64,000 nt of DNA, taken from NCBI RefSeq assembly GCF_011927905.1, contig NZ_JAATJL010000001.1, forward strand, positions 3,348,001 through 3,412,000. The letters run 5' to 3'. Position 1 is the stretch's first letter. The number at the start of each line of letters is the position of its first letter. The notes under the pieces are model-generated. The model was not told where the DNA came from. It did no database searches and saw only the letters and a program-made list of their open reading frames with translations. A program made the translations under genes and the position numbers. This DNA is from Arthrobacter pigmenti (GTDB lineage: Bacteria > Actinomycetota > Actinomycetes > Actinomycetales > Micrococcaceae). This document shows, piece by piece, positions 8,322-17,357 of the stretch.

Positions 8322-9922
8322 TTACTCAGCGTCCCGCTGAGCCCAGGCGCCTGCGCTGCGGGCGCCTGTGCTGGGGCAAGGTGGACGGTAACCTGCGCTC
8401 CGCCCAGGACGGACTGTCCGACCGCGACCGAGCCACACCGACGGCGGGCAACCCTCTCAACCAGCGCCAGGCCGAAGCCTCGCGAACCCGTGCTGGGCGA
8501 CTCCTTGGTTGAGAAGCCCGAGGAGAAGATTCGCTCGCGCAGCTCGTCCGGAATGCCGGGGCCATCATCGGACACCACAACGCAACAACCATCGGCGTCC
8601 GAGGTAAGCAGCACGTGGATGGTTCCGTTGGACCCGATCGCTTCCGTCGCGTTATCAATGAGGTTCCCGAGCACAGTTACCGGATCGGTGGTGCTGTCCG
8701 GATGGAACGTTGACGCTGCGTCGACGATCAGCGTGATGCCCTTCTCCGCGCAAATGGTGCTTTTCGCCATGAGCAGGCTGGCGGCGTCGGGATCCGTGAT
8801 GCCCGGTGACAACTCCCCGGAAACCACTGATCCGCCGTGTCCGGACCGGGAAATGAAGTCCACGGCCTGGCTGGTCTGGCCCAGTTCCAGCAACCCGGAA
8901 ATTACGTGCATCTTGTTCGCGAACTCGTGAGCCTGGCTTCTGAGCGCCTGGGTGACGTCCCGCGCGCCGTCGAGGTCCAGCAGCAGTTGATGCAGTTCAG
9001 TGCGGTCACGCAGGATCAGGACCGCACCAACCCGCCGACTGTCAACGACGGCGTCACTCGAGCGGGCGAGGAGCACGCGTTCACCGACCAGAACTGTCTC
9101 GTCAGTGTCTCCCGCCGCTCCGAACATTCCGGCGAGCGAGGGATCAAGAACATCAGCCGCCGGGCGTCCGCGCACCTCGTCCCCCACGTCAAGCAACCGC
9201 TTCGCTTCATCATTGAGCACGGCGATCCTGCCGCGTTCATCGACGGCCACTACACCCTCGCCTATCCCATGGATCATGGCGTCGCGGGTTTCCAGCAGCG
9301 CCGCGATTTCCTCGGGCTCGAGGCGATAGATGCGGCGCCAGATCAGGCGCGAGATCCAGATTGACCCGGCGGTTCCGGCGAGCGCAGCAAGTACCAGCCA
9401 GCCGAGCAGCACCGGAAGGTCCTCCTGCAGGTCGGCAGCGAGCGTGGACTCGAGCGTACCGACCGACGCAGTGCCGATGACCGTTCCCTCATCACTCCAG
9501 ATAGGGACCTTCACCCGCCACGATTCGCCGAGCGTTCCGGTTTGCGTACCTATGTAGGTTTCACCGGACAGGGGAACGGAGGGGTCGGTGGACACCATCT
9601 GACCGATCATCGCCGGGTTGGGATGCGAGTAGCGGATGCCGACGTCGTCCGTCACCACTACATAGGTGACCCCGGTGGCCTGCGTGGTGAGCTCGGCAAT
9701 CGGCTGGATGACGGCGCTCGGGTCCTCATCGTCAAACGCGTCAATTATGGAGGGCAACTGGGCGATGGAACGGGCCACCCCGACCATGCGGGACTGGTAG
9801 GCGTCGCGGATCTGTTGCTCCTGCATCCGGACGGCAACGGAGCCGGCCACCAGCACAATGACCAGCACGATCAGCAGCTGCAGCAAGAACAACTGTGATC
9901 TTAGCGACATTGACCGGATCAT
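8318..9922 (-). CDS. Sensor histidine kinase, CitA/DcuS type
   Basis: A 534-residue membrane sensor. TM1 is at about 10-31 and TM2 at about 169-192, with a roughly 135-residue extracellular PDC/PAS sensor between them containing GIRYSHPNPAMIGQ, the citrate/dicarboxylate-sensing signature of CitA/DcuS. A cytoplasmic PAS domain follows (about 210-310), then the SpoOB-type phospho-acceptor His332 in QAHEFANKMHVISGLLELG and an HATPase domain with DNATEA, DDGPGIP and GFGLALV. The ATG follows GGAAGC. The kinase and its regulator are read away from tctCBA, whose products bind the same class of ligand. Confidence 0.92.
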   Translation of the reverse strand: MIRSMSLRSQLFLLQLLIVLVIVLVAGSVAVRMQEQQIRDAYQSRMVGVARSIAQLPSIIDAFDDEDPSAVIQPIAELTTQATGVTYVVVTDDVGIRYSHPNPAMIGQMVSTDPSVPLSGETYIGTQTGTLGESWRVKVPIWSDEGTVIGTASVGTLESTLAADLQEDLPVLLGWLVLAALAGTAGSIWISRLIWRRIYRLEPEEIAALLETRDAMIHGIGEGVVAVDERGRIAVLNDEAKRLLDVGDEVRGRPAADVLDPSLAGMFGAAGDTDETVLVGERVLLARSSDAVVDSRRVGAVLILRDRTELHQLLLDLDGARDVTQALRSQAHEFANKMHVISGLLELGQTSQAVDFISRSGHGGSVVSGELSPGITDPDAASLLMAKSTICAEKGITLIVDAASTFHPDSTTDPVTVLGNLIDNATEAIGSNGTIHVLLTSDADGCCVVVSDDGPGIPDELRERIFSSGFSTKESPSTGSRGFGLALVERVARRRCGSVAVGQSVLGGAQVTVHLAPAQAPAAQAPGLSGTLSK

Positions 9923-9973
9923 GCTTCCATTTTGGCACGGTTGACGCTATGGAGACCGTCCGAAGGTCGTGAC

Positions 9974-9998
9974 CACAATGACCACTACGCACGTTGTG
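9974..9998. promoter_or_regulatory. Inverted repeat in the sensor kinase/tctC divergent spacer
   Basis: The 165-base spacer between the kinase start (9922) and tctC (10088) contains CACAA at 9974-9978 and TTGTG at 9994-9998, with GTGACC-like words repeated around them. It is a candidate binding site for the neighbouring CitB-type regulator. The arms are short, so this is only suggestive. Confidence 0.25.
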
Positions 9999-10087
9999 AC
10001 CGTATGGTTCCGGTGAGGTTCCCCCCTTCCTACGCTTGACCGGAACGTGTGGTGAGGCGCATCACACGCAAGGAAGGATCCCCAACC

Positions 10088-11086
10088 ATGAATCTCGAAA
10101 GCACAAAGAAGCGCTTGTCGACCGTCGGCGTCCTCGGCGTCGCCTCCGTCCTCGCTCTCTCCGCATGCGGCAGCACCTCCGGCGGCGGGCAGGCGGAATC
10201 CGGTATTGACCGCTTGAACATCATCGTCCCCGCCGACCCCGGCGGTGGGTGGGACCAGACCGGCCGCGCGATGCAGAAAGATCTGCAGGAGAACGACCTC
10301 GTGGGCAACGCGTCGGTCGTCAACGTTGGCGGGGCGGGCGGAACCAACGGGCTGGCCCAGCTGGCTACCGAACAGGATCCCAACACGCTCATGGTGATGG
10401 GTTATGTAATGGTCGGCGCCGTGGAGACCAACGCAGCAGCGAACCGCATCGAGGACACCACGCCTATCGCACGGCTCACCGAAGAGCCGCTGATCGTCGT
10501 CGTCCCGGCTGACTCCCCCTACCAGACCATCGATGACCTCCTTTCGGCCATTGAGGAGGACGGCCAGGGAGTTGCGGTCACCGGCGGATCTGCCGGCGGC
10601 GCGGACCACATCCTTGCAGGCCAGCTGCTCAAGCAGGCTGATATCAGTCCCGAAAACCTGAACTACATTCCATACTCCGGCGGCGGGGAGTCCCTTGCAG
10701 CCCTCCTGGGGAACAAGGTGGCGGCCGGCATCTCCGGCGTAGGCGAGTACGCCGAACAGGTAAAGGCCGGCGAGCTGCGCGCGCTGGCGGTTTCCGGCGC
10801 CGAACCTGCCGCGCTGCTTCCCGAGGTCCCGACGCTCACCGACGAGGGCGTGGACCTCGTCCTCACCAACTGGCGCGGAGTGGTAGCGCCCGGCAGCATC
10901 GATGAGGCGAAGGCCGCCGAACTCACCGAACTTGTGACCGAGATGGCGGAAACGGAGTCCTGGCAGGCCACCCTTGAGACGAACGCGTGGTCCGATGCCT
11001 TCCTGGCCGGCGAAGAGTTCGACGCGTTCCTCGAAGAGGACATCGCGGCAGTCAAGACCACGCTGACCGAGATCGGTTTGCTGTAG
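10088..11086 (+). CDS. tctC: Tripartite tricarboxylate transporter, substrate-binding lipoprotein
   Basis: A 332-residue TctC/BugT-type binding protein. A lipoprotein signal peptide ends in LSAC with the lipidated Cys27. The mature part has the Bug-family start RLNIIVPADPGGGWDQTGRAM and the internal NVGGAGGTNGLAQLA and PYSGGGESLAALLG loops that hold the ligand carboxylates. The start ATG 10088 follows AAGGAAGG. It is the first gene of tctC-tctB-tctA-usp and is divergent from the CitA/CitB-type two-component genes that probably control it. The likely ligand is citrate or another tri/dicarboxylate, inferred from the family. Confidence 0.92.
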   Translation: MNLESTKKRLSTVGVLGVASVLALSACGSTSGGGQAESGIDRLNIIVPADPGGGWDQTGRAMQKDLQENDLVGNASVVNVGGAGGTNGLAQLATEQDPNTLMVMGYVMVGAVETNAAANRIEDTTPIARLTEEPLIVVVPADSPYQTIDDLLSAIEEDGQGVAVTGGSAGGADHILAGQLLKQADISPENLNYIPYSGGGESLAALLGNKVAAGISGVGEYAEQVKAGELRALAVSGAEPAALLPEVPTLTDEGVDLVLTNWRGVVAPGSIDEAKAAELTELVTEMAETESWQATLETNAWSDAFLAGEEFDAFLEEDIAAVKTTLTEIGLL

Positions 11087-11091
11087 TAGCG

Positions 11092-11640
11092 ATGAATGTT
11101 CCTAACAGCGGGTCGTCGAGTGGGCGCAGTATTGACACTGCGCCCGTCCGGCCTCTCGGAGAACTGATCTTCGCGGGAATCATCGTCCTCGTGGGCGTGG
11201 TCGGTTTCGTTGCCGGTGCAGGGATTCCCGTTCCTCCGTCCGCAGGGGTAGTTGGGCCCAAGGTGTTCCCCTTCATCGTTTCGGGAATTCTGGTGGTGAT
11301 CGGGCTCGGCCTCGTCATCCAGCTGTTCCGCGGTCACACTGGAGCAGCAGAGGAGGGCGAGGACATCGACCCCGATGTGAAGACCGACTGGCTCACAGTC
11401 GGCAAACTGGTCGGTTTCCTCGCCGTCCACATTGCACTCATCGTTCCCCTCGGCTGGCCCGTCGCAGCGGCCGTGCTCTTCTTCGGTGCCGCCTGGTCCC
11501 TCGGAGCCAAACCATGGTGGCGCAACGCAATCATCGCCGTCGTACTCGCACTGATTCTCCAGTTCGTGTTCGCGGGGCTCCTCGGAGTTTCGCTGCCGGC
11601 GGGATTCCTCCTGGAAGGGGTGGAAATCTTCAATGGATAA
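11092..11640 (+). CDS. tctB: Tripartite tricarboxylate transporter, small membrane subunit
   Basis: A 182-residue TctB-family membrane protein with about four hydrophobic segments: [57 protein letters not shown] and [20 protein letters not shown]. It partners TctA in the inner-membrane symporter. ATG 11092 lies 5 bases after the tctC stop; the longer frame into tctC is not used. Its stop codon overlaps the tctA start by 8 bases, implying coupled translation. Confidence 0.88.
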   Translation: MNVPNSGSSSGRSIDTAPVRPLGELIFAGIIVLVGVVGFVAGAGIPVPPSAGVVGPKVFPFIVSGILVVIGLGLVIQLFRGHTGAAEEGEDIDPDVKTDWLTVGKLVGFLAVHIALIVPLGWPVAAAVLFFGAAWSLGAKPWWRNAIIAVVLALILQFVFAGLLGVSLPAGFLLEGVEIFNG

Positions 11641-13192
11641 CTTCCTCGCGCTGCTGGAAGGCTTCAGCGTTGCAATGCAGCCCATCTACCTCCTGTACGC
11701 ACTCGGCGGTGTGCTGGTGGGAACTGCCGTAGGAGTACTGCCCGGAATCGGTCCCGCCATGACAGTGGCGCTGCTGATGCCCATTACCTACAGCCTCGAC
11801 CCGACGGCGGCGATCATCGTCTTCGCGGGTATCTACTACGGAGGTATGTACGGCGGATCAACGACATCGATCCTCCTGAACACTCCCGGTGAATCCGCGT
11901 CCATCGTGACGGCTCTCGAGGGAAACAAGATGGCCAAGGCGGGCCGTGGCGCAGCCGCGCTTGCGACGGCGGCAATCGGCTCGTTCATCGCCGGCACCGT
12001 GGCGACGGTGTTGCTGAGCTTCGTGGCACCCTACGTCGCCGAGTTCGCCGTGCAGATCGGCCCGACAGAGTACGTCGCGCTGATGATCGTTGCCTTCCTG
12101 ACGGTCGGCGCCCTGCTCGGGGCCTCGGTCCTGCGCGGGCTCGCCTCCCTTGCCCTGGGCCTGTTCATCGCGCTCATGGGCGTCGATGCCCTCACGGCCC
12201 AGCAGCGCTACACCTTCGGCAGCCCGTTCCTCGCGGACGGCATCGACGTTGTGCTCGTTGCCGTTGCGCTCTTCGCCGTGGGAGAGGCGCTCTATGTTGC
12301 ATCGCGCCTGCGCCACGGACCCGTCAAGGTGATTCCGGTGGCCGGTCGCTGGACCAACTGGATGCGGCGCGAGGACTGGAAACGCTCCTGGAAGCCGTGG
12401 CTGCGCGGAACCTTCATCGGCTTCCCGGTAGGAACTATCCCAGCCGGCGGGGCCGACGTCGCCACCTTCCTCTCCTACGCATCGGAGCGGAAACTCGCGA
12501 AGGGCGAGCGACGGAAGCAGTTCGGCAAGGGCGCCATCGAAGGTGTTGCCGGCCCGGAAGCCGCGAACAACGCGGCCGCAGCCGGCGTGCTGGTACCGCT
12601 GCTGACCCTCGGCATACCGACGACGGCGACCGCCGCCATGATGCTCGTCGCCTTCCAGCGCTACAACATCCAGCCCGGACCACTGTTGTTCGAGGTCGAG
12701 GGTGCGCTGGTGTGGGCACTGATCGCCAGCCTGTACGTCGGTAACCTGATGCTCCTGGTCCTGAACCTGCCGTTGGTAGGCATTTGGGTGAAAATCCTGC
12801 AGATTCCCCGGCCCTACCTCTACGCCGGGATCCTTGTCTTCGCAGCGATGGGCGCATTCTCGGTCAACTTCACGCCGGTGGACGTGTTCATCCTTCTTGT
12901 GGTTGGCCTGCTGGGCTTCTTCATGCGGCGCTACGGCTATCCCATTGCTCCGCTGGTTGTCGGGATCATCCTCGGTCCCATCTTCGAGGATCAGTTACGG
13001 CGATCGCTGGCCATCTCCCAGGGGGATCCGACAGCGCTGGTCAGCACACCGATCGCGGCCACGATCTACATCGTGCTCATCGTGATCTTCGCTCTGTCCT
13101 TCTGGCTGAGGCGTCGGCAGCGAGCTATGGAATCAGAGATCGTGGATGAACCCCTGCCCGAACCTGCCCATGTGAAGGAAGGCGAACGATGA
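11633..13192 (+). CDS. tctA: Tripartite tricarboxylate transporter, large permease subunit
   Basis: A 519-residue TctA permease with 10-12 transmembrane segments. The two family signatures are present: [20 protein letters not shown] near the N terminus and [17 protein letters not shown] in the second half, each a re-entrant glycine-rich loop, followed by [20 protein letters not shown]. It moves the TctC-delivered acid with Na+ or H+. It overlaps tctB by 8 bases upstream and the universal stress gene by 4 bases downstream. Confidence 0.94.
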   Translation: MDNFLALLEGFSVAMQPIYLLYALGGVLVGTAVGVLPGIGPAMTVALLMPITYSLDPTAAIIVFAGIYYGGMYGGSTTSILLNTPGESASIVTALEGNKMAKAGRGAAALATAAIGSFIAGTVATVLLSFVAPYVAEFAVQIGPTEYVALMIVAFLTVGALLGASVLRGLASLALGLFIALMGVDALTAQQRYTFGSPFLADGIDVVLVAVALFAVGEALYVASRLRHGPVKVIPVAGRWTNWMRREDWKRSWKPWLRGTFIGFPVGTIPAGGADVATFLSYASERKLAKGERRKQFGKGAIEGVAGPEAANNAAAAGVLVPLLTLGIPTTATAAMMLVAFQRYNIQPGPLLFEVEGALVWALIASLYVGNLMLLVLNLPLVGIWVKILQIPRPYLYAGILVFAAMGAFSVNFTPVDVFILLVVGLLGFFMRRYGYPIAPLVVGIILGPIFEDQLRRSLAISQGDPTALVSTPIAATIYIVLIVIFALSFWLRRRQRAMESEIVDEPLPEPAHVKEGER

Positions 13193-13581
13193 GCGCCGTC
13201 GTGCTCGGTTACGTTCCGAACGCACTCGGTGACGCCGCTGCTTCCGCCGCAATCGGTGAGGCGCGGAAGCGAGGCGGGACCGTCGTCGTCGTCAATACCA
13301 CCCGGGCGGACCGCCTGGTGGATCCGGCCTACGCCGATAACAACGACATGGCGCGGCTTGAGGAGACTCTCCGTGAATCCGGTGTGAACTTCACCGTGCA
13401 GCACGGAACCTCCAACGACACGGCTGCGGAAGACGTACTCGAGGCAGCCGTCCGTCATGAAGCGGACCTCATTGTCATCGGGCTGCGCCACCGCACGCCG
13501 GTGGGCAAGCTGATCATGGGGTCCACGGCCCAGACCATCCTGCTCGGAGCCCGATGCAACGTGCTGGCCGTCAAGGCCTGA
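13189..13581 (+). CDS. Universal stress protein (UspA family) at the end of the tct operon
   Basis: A 130-residue single UspA domain. It begins [20 protein letters not shown] and ends with the ATP-binding signature [21 protein letters not shown] (G-x2-G-x9-G-S pattern, partly modified). The start overlaps the tctA stop (ATGA), so it is made in proportion to the transporter. Usp proteins coupled to secondary transporters are thought to bind ATP or cAMP and adjust transport; that is inference here. A strong hairpin follows 44 bases after the stop. Confidence 0.88.
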   Translation: MSAVVLGYVPNALGDAAASAAIGEARKRGGTVVVVNTTRADRLVDPAYADNNDMARLEETLRESGVNFTVQHGTSNDTAAEDVLEAAVRHEADLIVIGLRHRTPVGKLIMGSTAQTILLGARCNVLAVKA

Positions 13582-13625
13582 ACCGGCTCCATTCCGTGCA
13601 GGTATGGCGGCCGTGAAGCGTGAAA

Positions 13626-13655
13626 CCCCGGCGTGTCCTGACAGACACGCCGGGG
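13626..13655. terminator. Bidirectional hairpin terminator after tctCBA-usp
   Basis: A perfect 12-bp stem, CCCCGGCGTGTC with GACACGCCGGGG, encloses the 6-base loop CTGACA. It sits between convergent genes (usp and the SRPBCC gene). There is no long T tract on either side, so release may depend on stem strength or Rho. Confidence 0.7.
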
Positions 13656-13685
13656 ATCAGCTTCAAACCTGCGGGGAATGACAAC

Positions 13686-14186
13686 TCAGACGCTGGCCCG
13701 CTCGGCGAGGATGACGTCGATCTGGCCCATGGCCTCCCGCAGACCCTCCTCCATGCCCATCTCGATCATCTGCTGCAGTTGATCGGCGCTTTCGAAACGG
13801 GATGCGACTGTCATCCGGGTGCGACCGGCGTCGACCTCCTCGAGGGTAACGACGGCGTGGGTCTCCCCCATCTCCTCCGCTTTGGAGCCGTCCTCGTTGG
13901 CGAACCCGTCGTCGAACTCCAGGCGGTGCGGAGCTTCGACGGTGGTGAATTCCCACCAACCGCGGCTCTTCTCACCGTCGGGGCCGGTCATGTAGTAGCT
14001 GGCCGAGCCACCGGGGCGGAGTTCGTGCTTCTCGAAGGTGGCAGGCCATGTGGGCGGGCCCCACCAACGCTCAAGCTGTCGCGGATCCTCCCAGACCTGC
14101 CAGACGCGTTCGACGCCGGCATCAAACTCCGCGACGAGGGTGAGGCTGAGTGCCTCGATGTCCTTTTCCGTACTGATGACTGCCAT
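13686..14186 (-). CDS. SRPBCC (AHSA1-type) domain protein
   Basis: A 166-residue START/AHSA1-like hydrophobic-pocket protein. The family opening is FDAGVERVWQVWEDPRQLERWWGPPTW, followed by RPGGSASYYMTGPDGEK and the C-terminal helix FESADQLQQMIEMGMEEGL. It follows the ArsR-type regulator by 28 bases with an AGGAAGG ribosome site. ArsR-SRPBCC pairs are very common in actinobacteria; the SRPBCC partner probably binds a small hydrophobic ligand or modulates the regulator, but its function is unproven. Confidence 0.85.
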   Translation of the reverse strand: MAVISTEKDIEALSLTLVAEFDAGVERVWQVWEDPRQLERWWGPPTWPATFEKHELRPGGSASYYMTGPDGEKSRGWWEFTTVEAPHRLEFDDGFANEDGSKAEEMGETHAVVTLEEVDAGRTRMTVASRFESADQLQQMIEMGMEEGLREAMGQIDVILAERASV

Positions 14187-14214
14187 GATGCTGCCTTCCT
14201 ATTCGGCGAAACCG

Positions 14215-14547
14215 CTACTTCTCGGCGAGGATGTCGGCAATCCGGTCGACGCGCTGCCGCCAGATTTTCTCGTATTCGTCGAGCAGACGCCGGGCCTTTC
14301 GAACTGCGTCAAGATTGGCCCGCACAATCTGCTCCCTTCCACGCTTCTCCTTGCTGACCAAGGAAGCGCGCTCCAGCACAGCCACATGCTTCTGCACTGC
14401 TGCGAAACTCATGGCGTAGTGGGCGGCCAGGGCCGAGACCGAATGTTCGCCGGTGATGGCGCGGGCGACTATGTCCCGCCGCGTTGCATCCGCCAGAGCG
14501 TGGAACAACCGGTCAACGTCTGAATCTGAAAGCTCATCTACAACCAT
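14215..14547 (-). CDS. ArsR-family winged-helix repressor
   Basis: A 110-residue ArsR/SmtB-type regulator. The winged helix spans residues about 10-80: LFHALADATRRDIVARAI, SVSALAAHYAMSFAAVQKHVAVLERASLV (recognition helix) and the wing VSKEKRGREQIVRA. No metal-binding Cys cluster (ELCVCDL) is present, so it belongs to the metal-independent SdpR-like subgroup. A perfect 24-bp palindrome covers its own start codon, indicating autorepression and control of the downstream SRPBCC gene. With no space for a leader, the mRNA is probably leaderless. Confidence 0.9.
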   Translation of the reverse strand: MVVDELSDSDVDRLFHALADATRRDIVARAITGEHSVSALAAHYAMSFAAVQKHVAVLERASLVSKEKRGREQIVRANLDAVRKARRLLDEYEKIWRQRVDRIADILAEK

Positions 14548-14559
14548 TTGGTTGTAGAT
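14536..14559. promoter_or_regulatory. Operator palindrome of the ArsR-type repressor
   Basis: Perfect 10-bp arms ATCTACAACC and GGTTGTAGAT are separated by ATTT. The repressor's ATG (complement of 14545-14547) lies in the centre. SdpR-like ArsR proteins bind exactly this kind of A/T-ended 20-26-bp dyad, and the position would block transcription start or elongation of the repressor-SRPBCC operon. Confidence 0.75.
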
Positions 14560-14591
14560 TATTCCTGTTCAACCGCGGCGTCAAGAGGTTC

Positions 14592-15131
14592 CTACAGGAC
14601 GGTATAGCGCGTCTGCACCGCTCCGCCCTTGAACGACTTCACCTCGTCAAGCTGCAGCCGAATATCCGCAGGCACGGCGCCGAACAGCGGTTTTCCTTCG
14701 CCGATCAACACCGGGACACGGGTGAGCGTGAGTGAACGGATCAGGCCGGCCGCGAGGAAGCTGCGAACCGTTCTGCCGCCGTCGACGTAGACGTTGCGGG
14801 CGCCGTCGTCGTCAAGCTTGGCAACCGCCTCCTCAAGGGAGCGGACGATGTGCACGCGCGGGTCGTCGGTCTGCAAACTGGTGCTGAGGACAAGCACGGG
14901 AGTGTCGCCATAGAACCACTCGCCCATGGAAAGGACGATTTCGTAGGTACTCCTGCCCATGACCAGGTGATCAACGGACCGCATGAACTCCGTGAAGCCG
15001 GACTTGTCGGGGTCATCCGCATCTCCCGCGGTGCCGCCGGTGAGCCAGTCGAGATCGTCGTCCGCGCGGGCAATCATGCCGTCAACGCTCATGCCGATGA
15101 AAACGTGTCCCGCCCACTGCCGATCGCTCAT
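14592..15131 (-). CDS. Dihydrofolate-reductase-like / RibD C-terminal domain protein
   Basis: A 179-residue DHFR-fold protein of the RibD_C family, which reduce deaminated flavin precursors or folate-like pterins with NADPH. Recognisable parts are VFIGMSVDGMIARADDDLDWL at the N terminus, HLVMGRSTYEIV (cofactor loop), and NVYVDGGRTVRSFLAAGLI with the GG of the nucleotide site. It is a stand-alone paralogue without the RibD deaminase half, and no rib genes are nearby. It is one of many such short reductases in actinobacteria; the substrate is unknown. Confidence 0.82.
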   Translation of the reverse strand: MSDRQWAGHVFIGMSVDGMIARADDDLDWLTGGTAGDADDPDKSGFTEFMRSVDHLVMGRSTYEIVLSMGEWFYGDTPVLVLSTSLQTDDPRVHIVRSLEEAVAKLDDDGARNVYVDGGRTVRSFLAAGLIRSLTLTRVPVLIGEGKPLFGAVPADIRLQLDEVKSFKGGAVQTRYTVL

Positions 15132-15171
15132 GGAAGCATCGTAGACCTGGCGTCAACCGGCCAACAGGTGC

Positions 15172-15726
15172 CTACTTCCCGCCGGCCCGCGCCCCTTCGC
15201 GCACAACGAGGTCCACGATCGCGAGGACGTCGTTGAGATCCTCCTCGGTCTGGCGCTCGGAGCTGGCGCCCTCGAAAAACGCGGCGTCATAGTAGAGTCC
15301 ATCCCCCATGAGCTTGATGGCGCGGGCAACCCGTCGGCTTCCGAGGTGTGCTTCCAGCGCATCGAGCCACTGCACCTGGATCAGCGTGAAGCTGGCCTGG
15401 GCCTTGGGGTGCCCCTGCTGAGCGAGCCGCGCCATGGCAACGAGTGCCCGGTCCAACGGACTGTTCTCATACATCGACGTGCGCACGTAGAACCGGGCCG
15501 GGCCCTCAGGGTCCGCAATCATCAGCTCGCGGTCCCTTGCGGCAAGGGCTTCCAACCGCTCGGCCAACCCATCCACCAGCGCCTCCTTGGACGGGAAGTG
15601 GTACAGCAACCCGCCTTTGGAAACATCGGCCGCAGCAGCAACCGCCTCCATGGTGGCCCCTCGCTCACCATCCCTGATGAGGATGTCTTCATAACTGTCG
15701 AGGATCCGTTCACGGGCACTGGCCAT
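15172..15726 (-). CDS. TetR-family repressor of the adjacent MFS exporter
   Basis: A 184-residue TetR regulator. The N-terminal HTH reads ILDSYEDILIRDGERGATMEAVAAAADVSKGGLLYHFPSKEALVDGL; the remainder is the ligand-binding helical domain. In-frame ATGs at 15735 and 15738 are alternatives, and none has a clear ribosome site, so a leaderless or near-leaderless message is likely. The gene is divergent from a DHA2-type exporter with a 24-bp dyad between them, the classical TetR/efflux layout. The effector is unknown, probably a substrate of the pump. Confidence 0.9.
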   Translation of the reverse strand: MASARERILDSYEDILIRDGERGATMEAVAAAADVSKGGLLYHFPSKEALVDGLAERLEALAARDRELMIADPEGPARFYVRTSMYENSPLDRALVAMARLAQQGHPKAQASFTLIQVQWLDALEAHLGSRRVARAIKLMGDGLYYDAAFFEGASSERQTEEDLNDVLAIVDLVVREGARAGGK

Positions 15727-15754
15727 GAGGTTCATCATACTGAAGCTTGGCGAC

Positions 15755-15781
15755 TTTACTGTACCGGCTGGACGGTATAGT
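15755..15781. promoter_or_regulatory. TetR operator and MFS promoter
   Basis: An imperfect dyad, ACTGTACCG-GCTGGA-CGGTATAGT (15758-15781, 8 of 9 arm positions paired), lies between the tetR and MFS starts. The right arm contains a -10-like TATAGT (15776-15781) ending only 9 bases before the MFS ATG (15791), so the MFS message would start almost at the initiator codon. Repressor bound here would block both directions. Confidence 0.65.
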
Positions 15782-15790
15782 CTTGAAGAC

Positions 15791-17326
15791 ATGACGCAGT
15801 ACACCCAGCCTTCCACCCAGGAATTTGTTACCGCCACGGCGGCCCGCGCGGGCCGCCGCGAGTGGATGGCGCTGGCTGCGCTCATGCTTCCCGTCCTTCT
15901 GGTGGCGGTCGACAACACCGTACTGAGCTTCGCAATGCCGGAGATTTCGCTCGCCTTCAACACCAGCGGGACCACGCTTCTGTGGATCATCGACAGCTAT
16001 CCGCTGGTGCTCGCCGGCCTGCTTGTCGCCATGGGCAGCTTCGGTGACCGCTTCGGCAGGCGCCGCCTCCTCATGATCGGCGCCACCGGCTTCGCCGTAA
16101 TTTCCGTGGTCGCCGCTTTCGCTCCGACGGCCGAATTCCTCGTCGCCGCGCGTGTTGGGCTGGGCGTTTTCGGCGCCATGCTGATGCCTTCAACGCTCTC
16201 ACTCATCCGGAACATCTTCCTTGACCGCAACCAGCGCCGGGTGGCCATCGCCGTCTGGGCTGCTGGCTTCTCGGCCGGCGCAGCCCTCGGCCCCCTGGTG
16301 GGCGGGGCGCTCCTGGAGCACTTCTGGTGGGGTTCTGTCTTCCTGCTCGCCGTGCCGGTGCTGCTGGTATTGCTCGCGGTTACACCCCTGCTGGTGCCGG
16401 AATCCTCCGACCCCAACCCGGGCCGAGTGGACTACCTGAGCATCGTTCTGTCCATCAGCACCATGCTGCCGATCGTCTTCGCCATCAAGACCCTCGCCAA
16501 AGGCGGATCGACGGCGTTGGCTGTCACCGCCGTCGTCGTCGGGCTTGTGGCCGGCACGGTGTTTGTCCGGCGGCAGCTGAAGCGCGAGAACCCCATGCTG
16601 GACGTGCGACTGTTCGCCGTGCGGCCGTTCACGGGCGCCGTGCTGGTGAACCTGCTCGCGATCTTCGCGCTCGTCGGGTTCCTCTACTTCGTGTCCCAGC
16701 ACCTGCAGCTTGTGCTCGGGTACAGCCCACTGGAGGCAGGCGTGATCCTGCTGCCGGGACTCGTGATGACGATCGTCGCGGGCCTGGTGGTGGTGCCGAT
16801 CGTCAGACGGGTTCCGCCGCACGTGGTGGTTCCCGCAGCGCTGCTGCTCTCAGCCGGTGCCTACGCATTCGTTGCCCTGACCGGCCAGAACGGCTCCGTT
16901 GCAACACTGCTGACGGCGTTCGTGCTGCTGGGAACGGGAGTAGGTGCCTCCGAGACCGTTTCGAACGACCTCATACTTTCCAGCGTGCCCGCACCAAAGG
17001 CAGGCGCGGCATCGGCTGTCTCCGAAACGGCCTATGAAGTGGGATCAGTCTTCGGGACCGCACTCCTCGGCAGCATCCTGCTCGCCTCCTACCAGCAGCA
17101 CCTCGCGCTGCCCACCGGGCTGAGCACAGAGCAGGGCACGACGGCGACGGAGACCCTGGGCGGCGCGGTCAACGTCGCGTCGGAGTTGCCGGCGCAGACC
17201 GGATCCTTGCTGCTTGACTCGGCGTTCCACGCGTTCGACAGCGGCGTGGTGCTCACCTCCGGGATCGGCGCGGCCGTCATGGTCGCTGCTGCCGGGCTCG
17301 CGTTCTGGAGTCTCAGGAAGATCTAG
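15791..17326 (+). CDS. MFS multidrug exporter, DHA2 (14-TM, QacA/SmvA type)
   Basis: A 511-residue proton-coupled drug exporter. Motifs seen are LLVAVDNTVLSFAMPEI in TM1 (motif D1 with the conserved Asp), motif A MGSFGDRFGRRRLLMIGA between TM2 and TM3, and motif C-like GFSAGAALGPLVGGALLEHF in TM5. About 14 hydrophobic segments fit the DHA2 family, close to SmvA/QacA-type disinfectant pumps. ATG 15791 is chosen over the longer frame, which would run through the promoter. It is controlled by the divergent TetR. The substrate range is inferred from the family only. Confidence 0.92.
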   Translation: MTQYTQPSTQEFVTATAARAGRREWMALAALMLPVLLVAVDNTVLSFAMPEISLAFNTSGTTLLWIIDSYPLVLAGLLVAMGSFGDRFGRRRLLMIGATGFAVISVVAAFAPTAEFLVAARVGLGVFGAMLMPSTLSLIRNIFLDRNQRRVAIAVWAAGFSAGAALGPLVGGALLEHFWWGSVFLLAVPVLLVLLAVTPLLVPESSDPNPGRVDYLSIVLSISTMLPIVFAIKTLAKGGSTALAVTAVVVGLVAGTVFVRRQLKRENPMLDVRLFAVRPFTGAVLVNLLAIFALVGFLYFVSQHLQLVLGYSPLEAGVILLPGLVMTIVAGLVVVPIVRRVPPHVVVPAALLLSAGAYAFVALTGQNGSVATLLTAFVLLGTGVGASETVSNDLILSSVPAPKAGAASAVSETAYEVGSVFGTALLGSILLASYQQHLALPTGLSTEQGTTATETLGGAVNVASELPAQTGSLLLDSAFHAFDSGVVLTSGIGAAVMVAAAGLAFWSLRKI

Positions 17327-17357
17327 TGTTCCTGGTTTTCCGGTAACGTCCCGGAAC

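Noticed and set aside
10663-11685. A 340-residue minus-strand frame across tctC-tctB
   Set aside because: Antisense to well-supported transporter genes, with no homology-type motifs.
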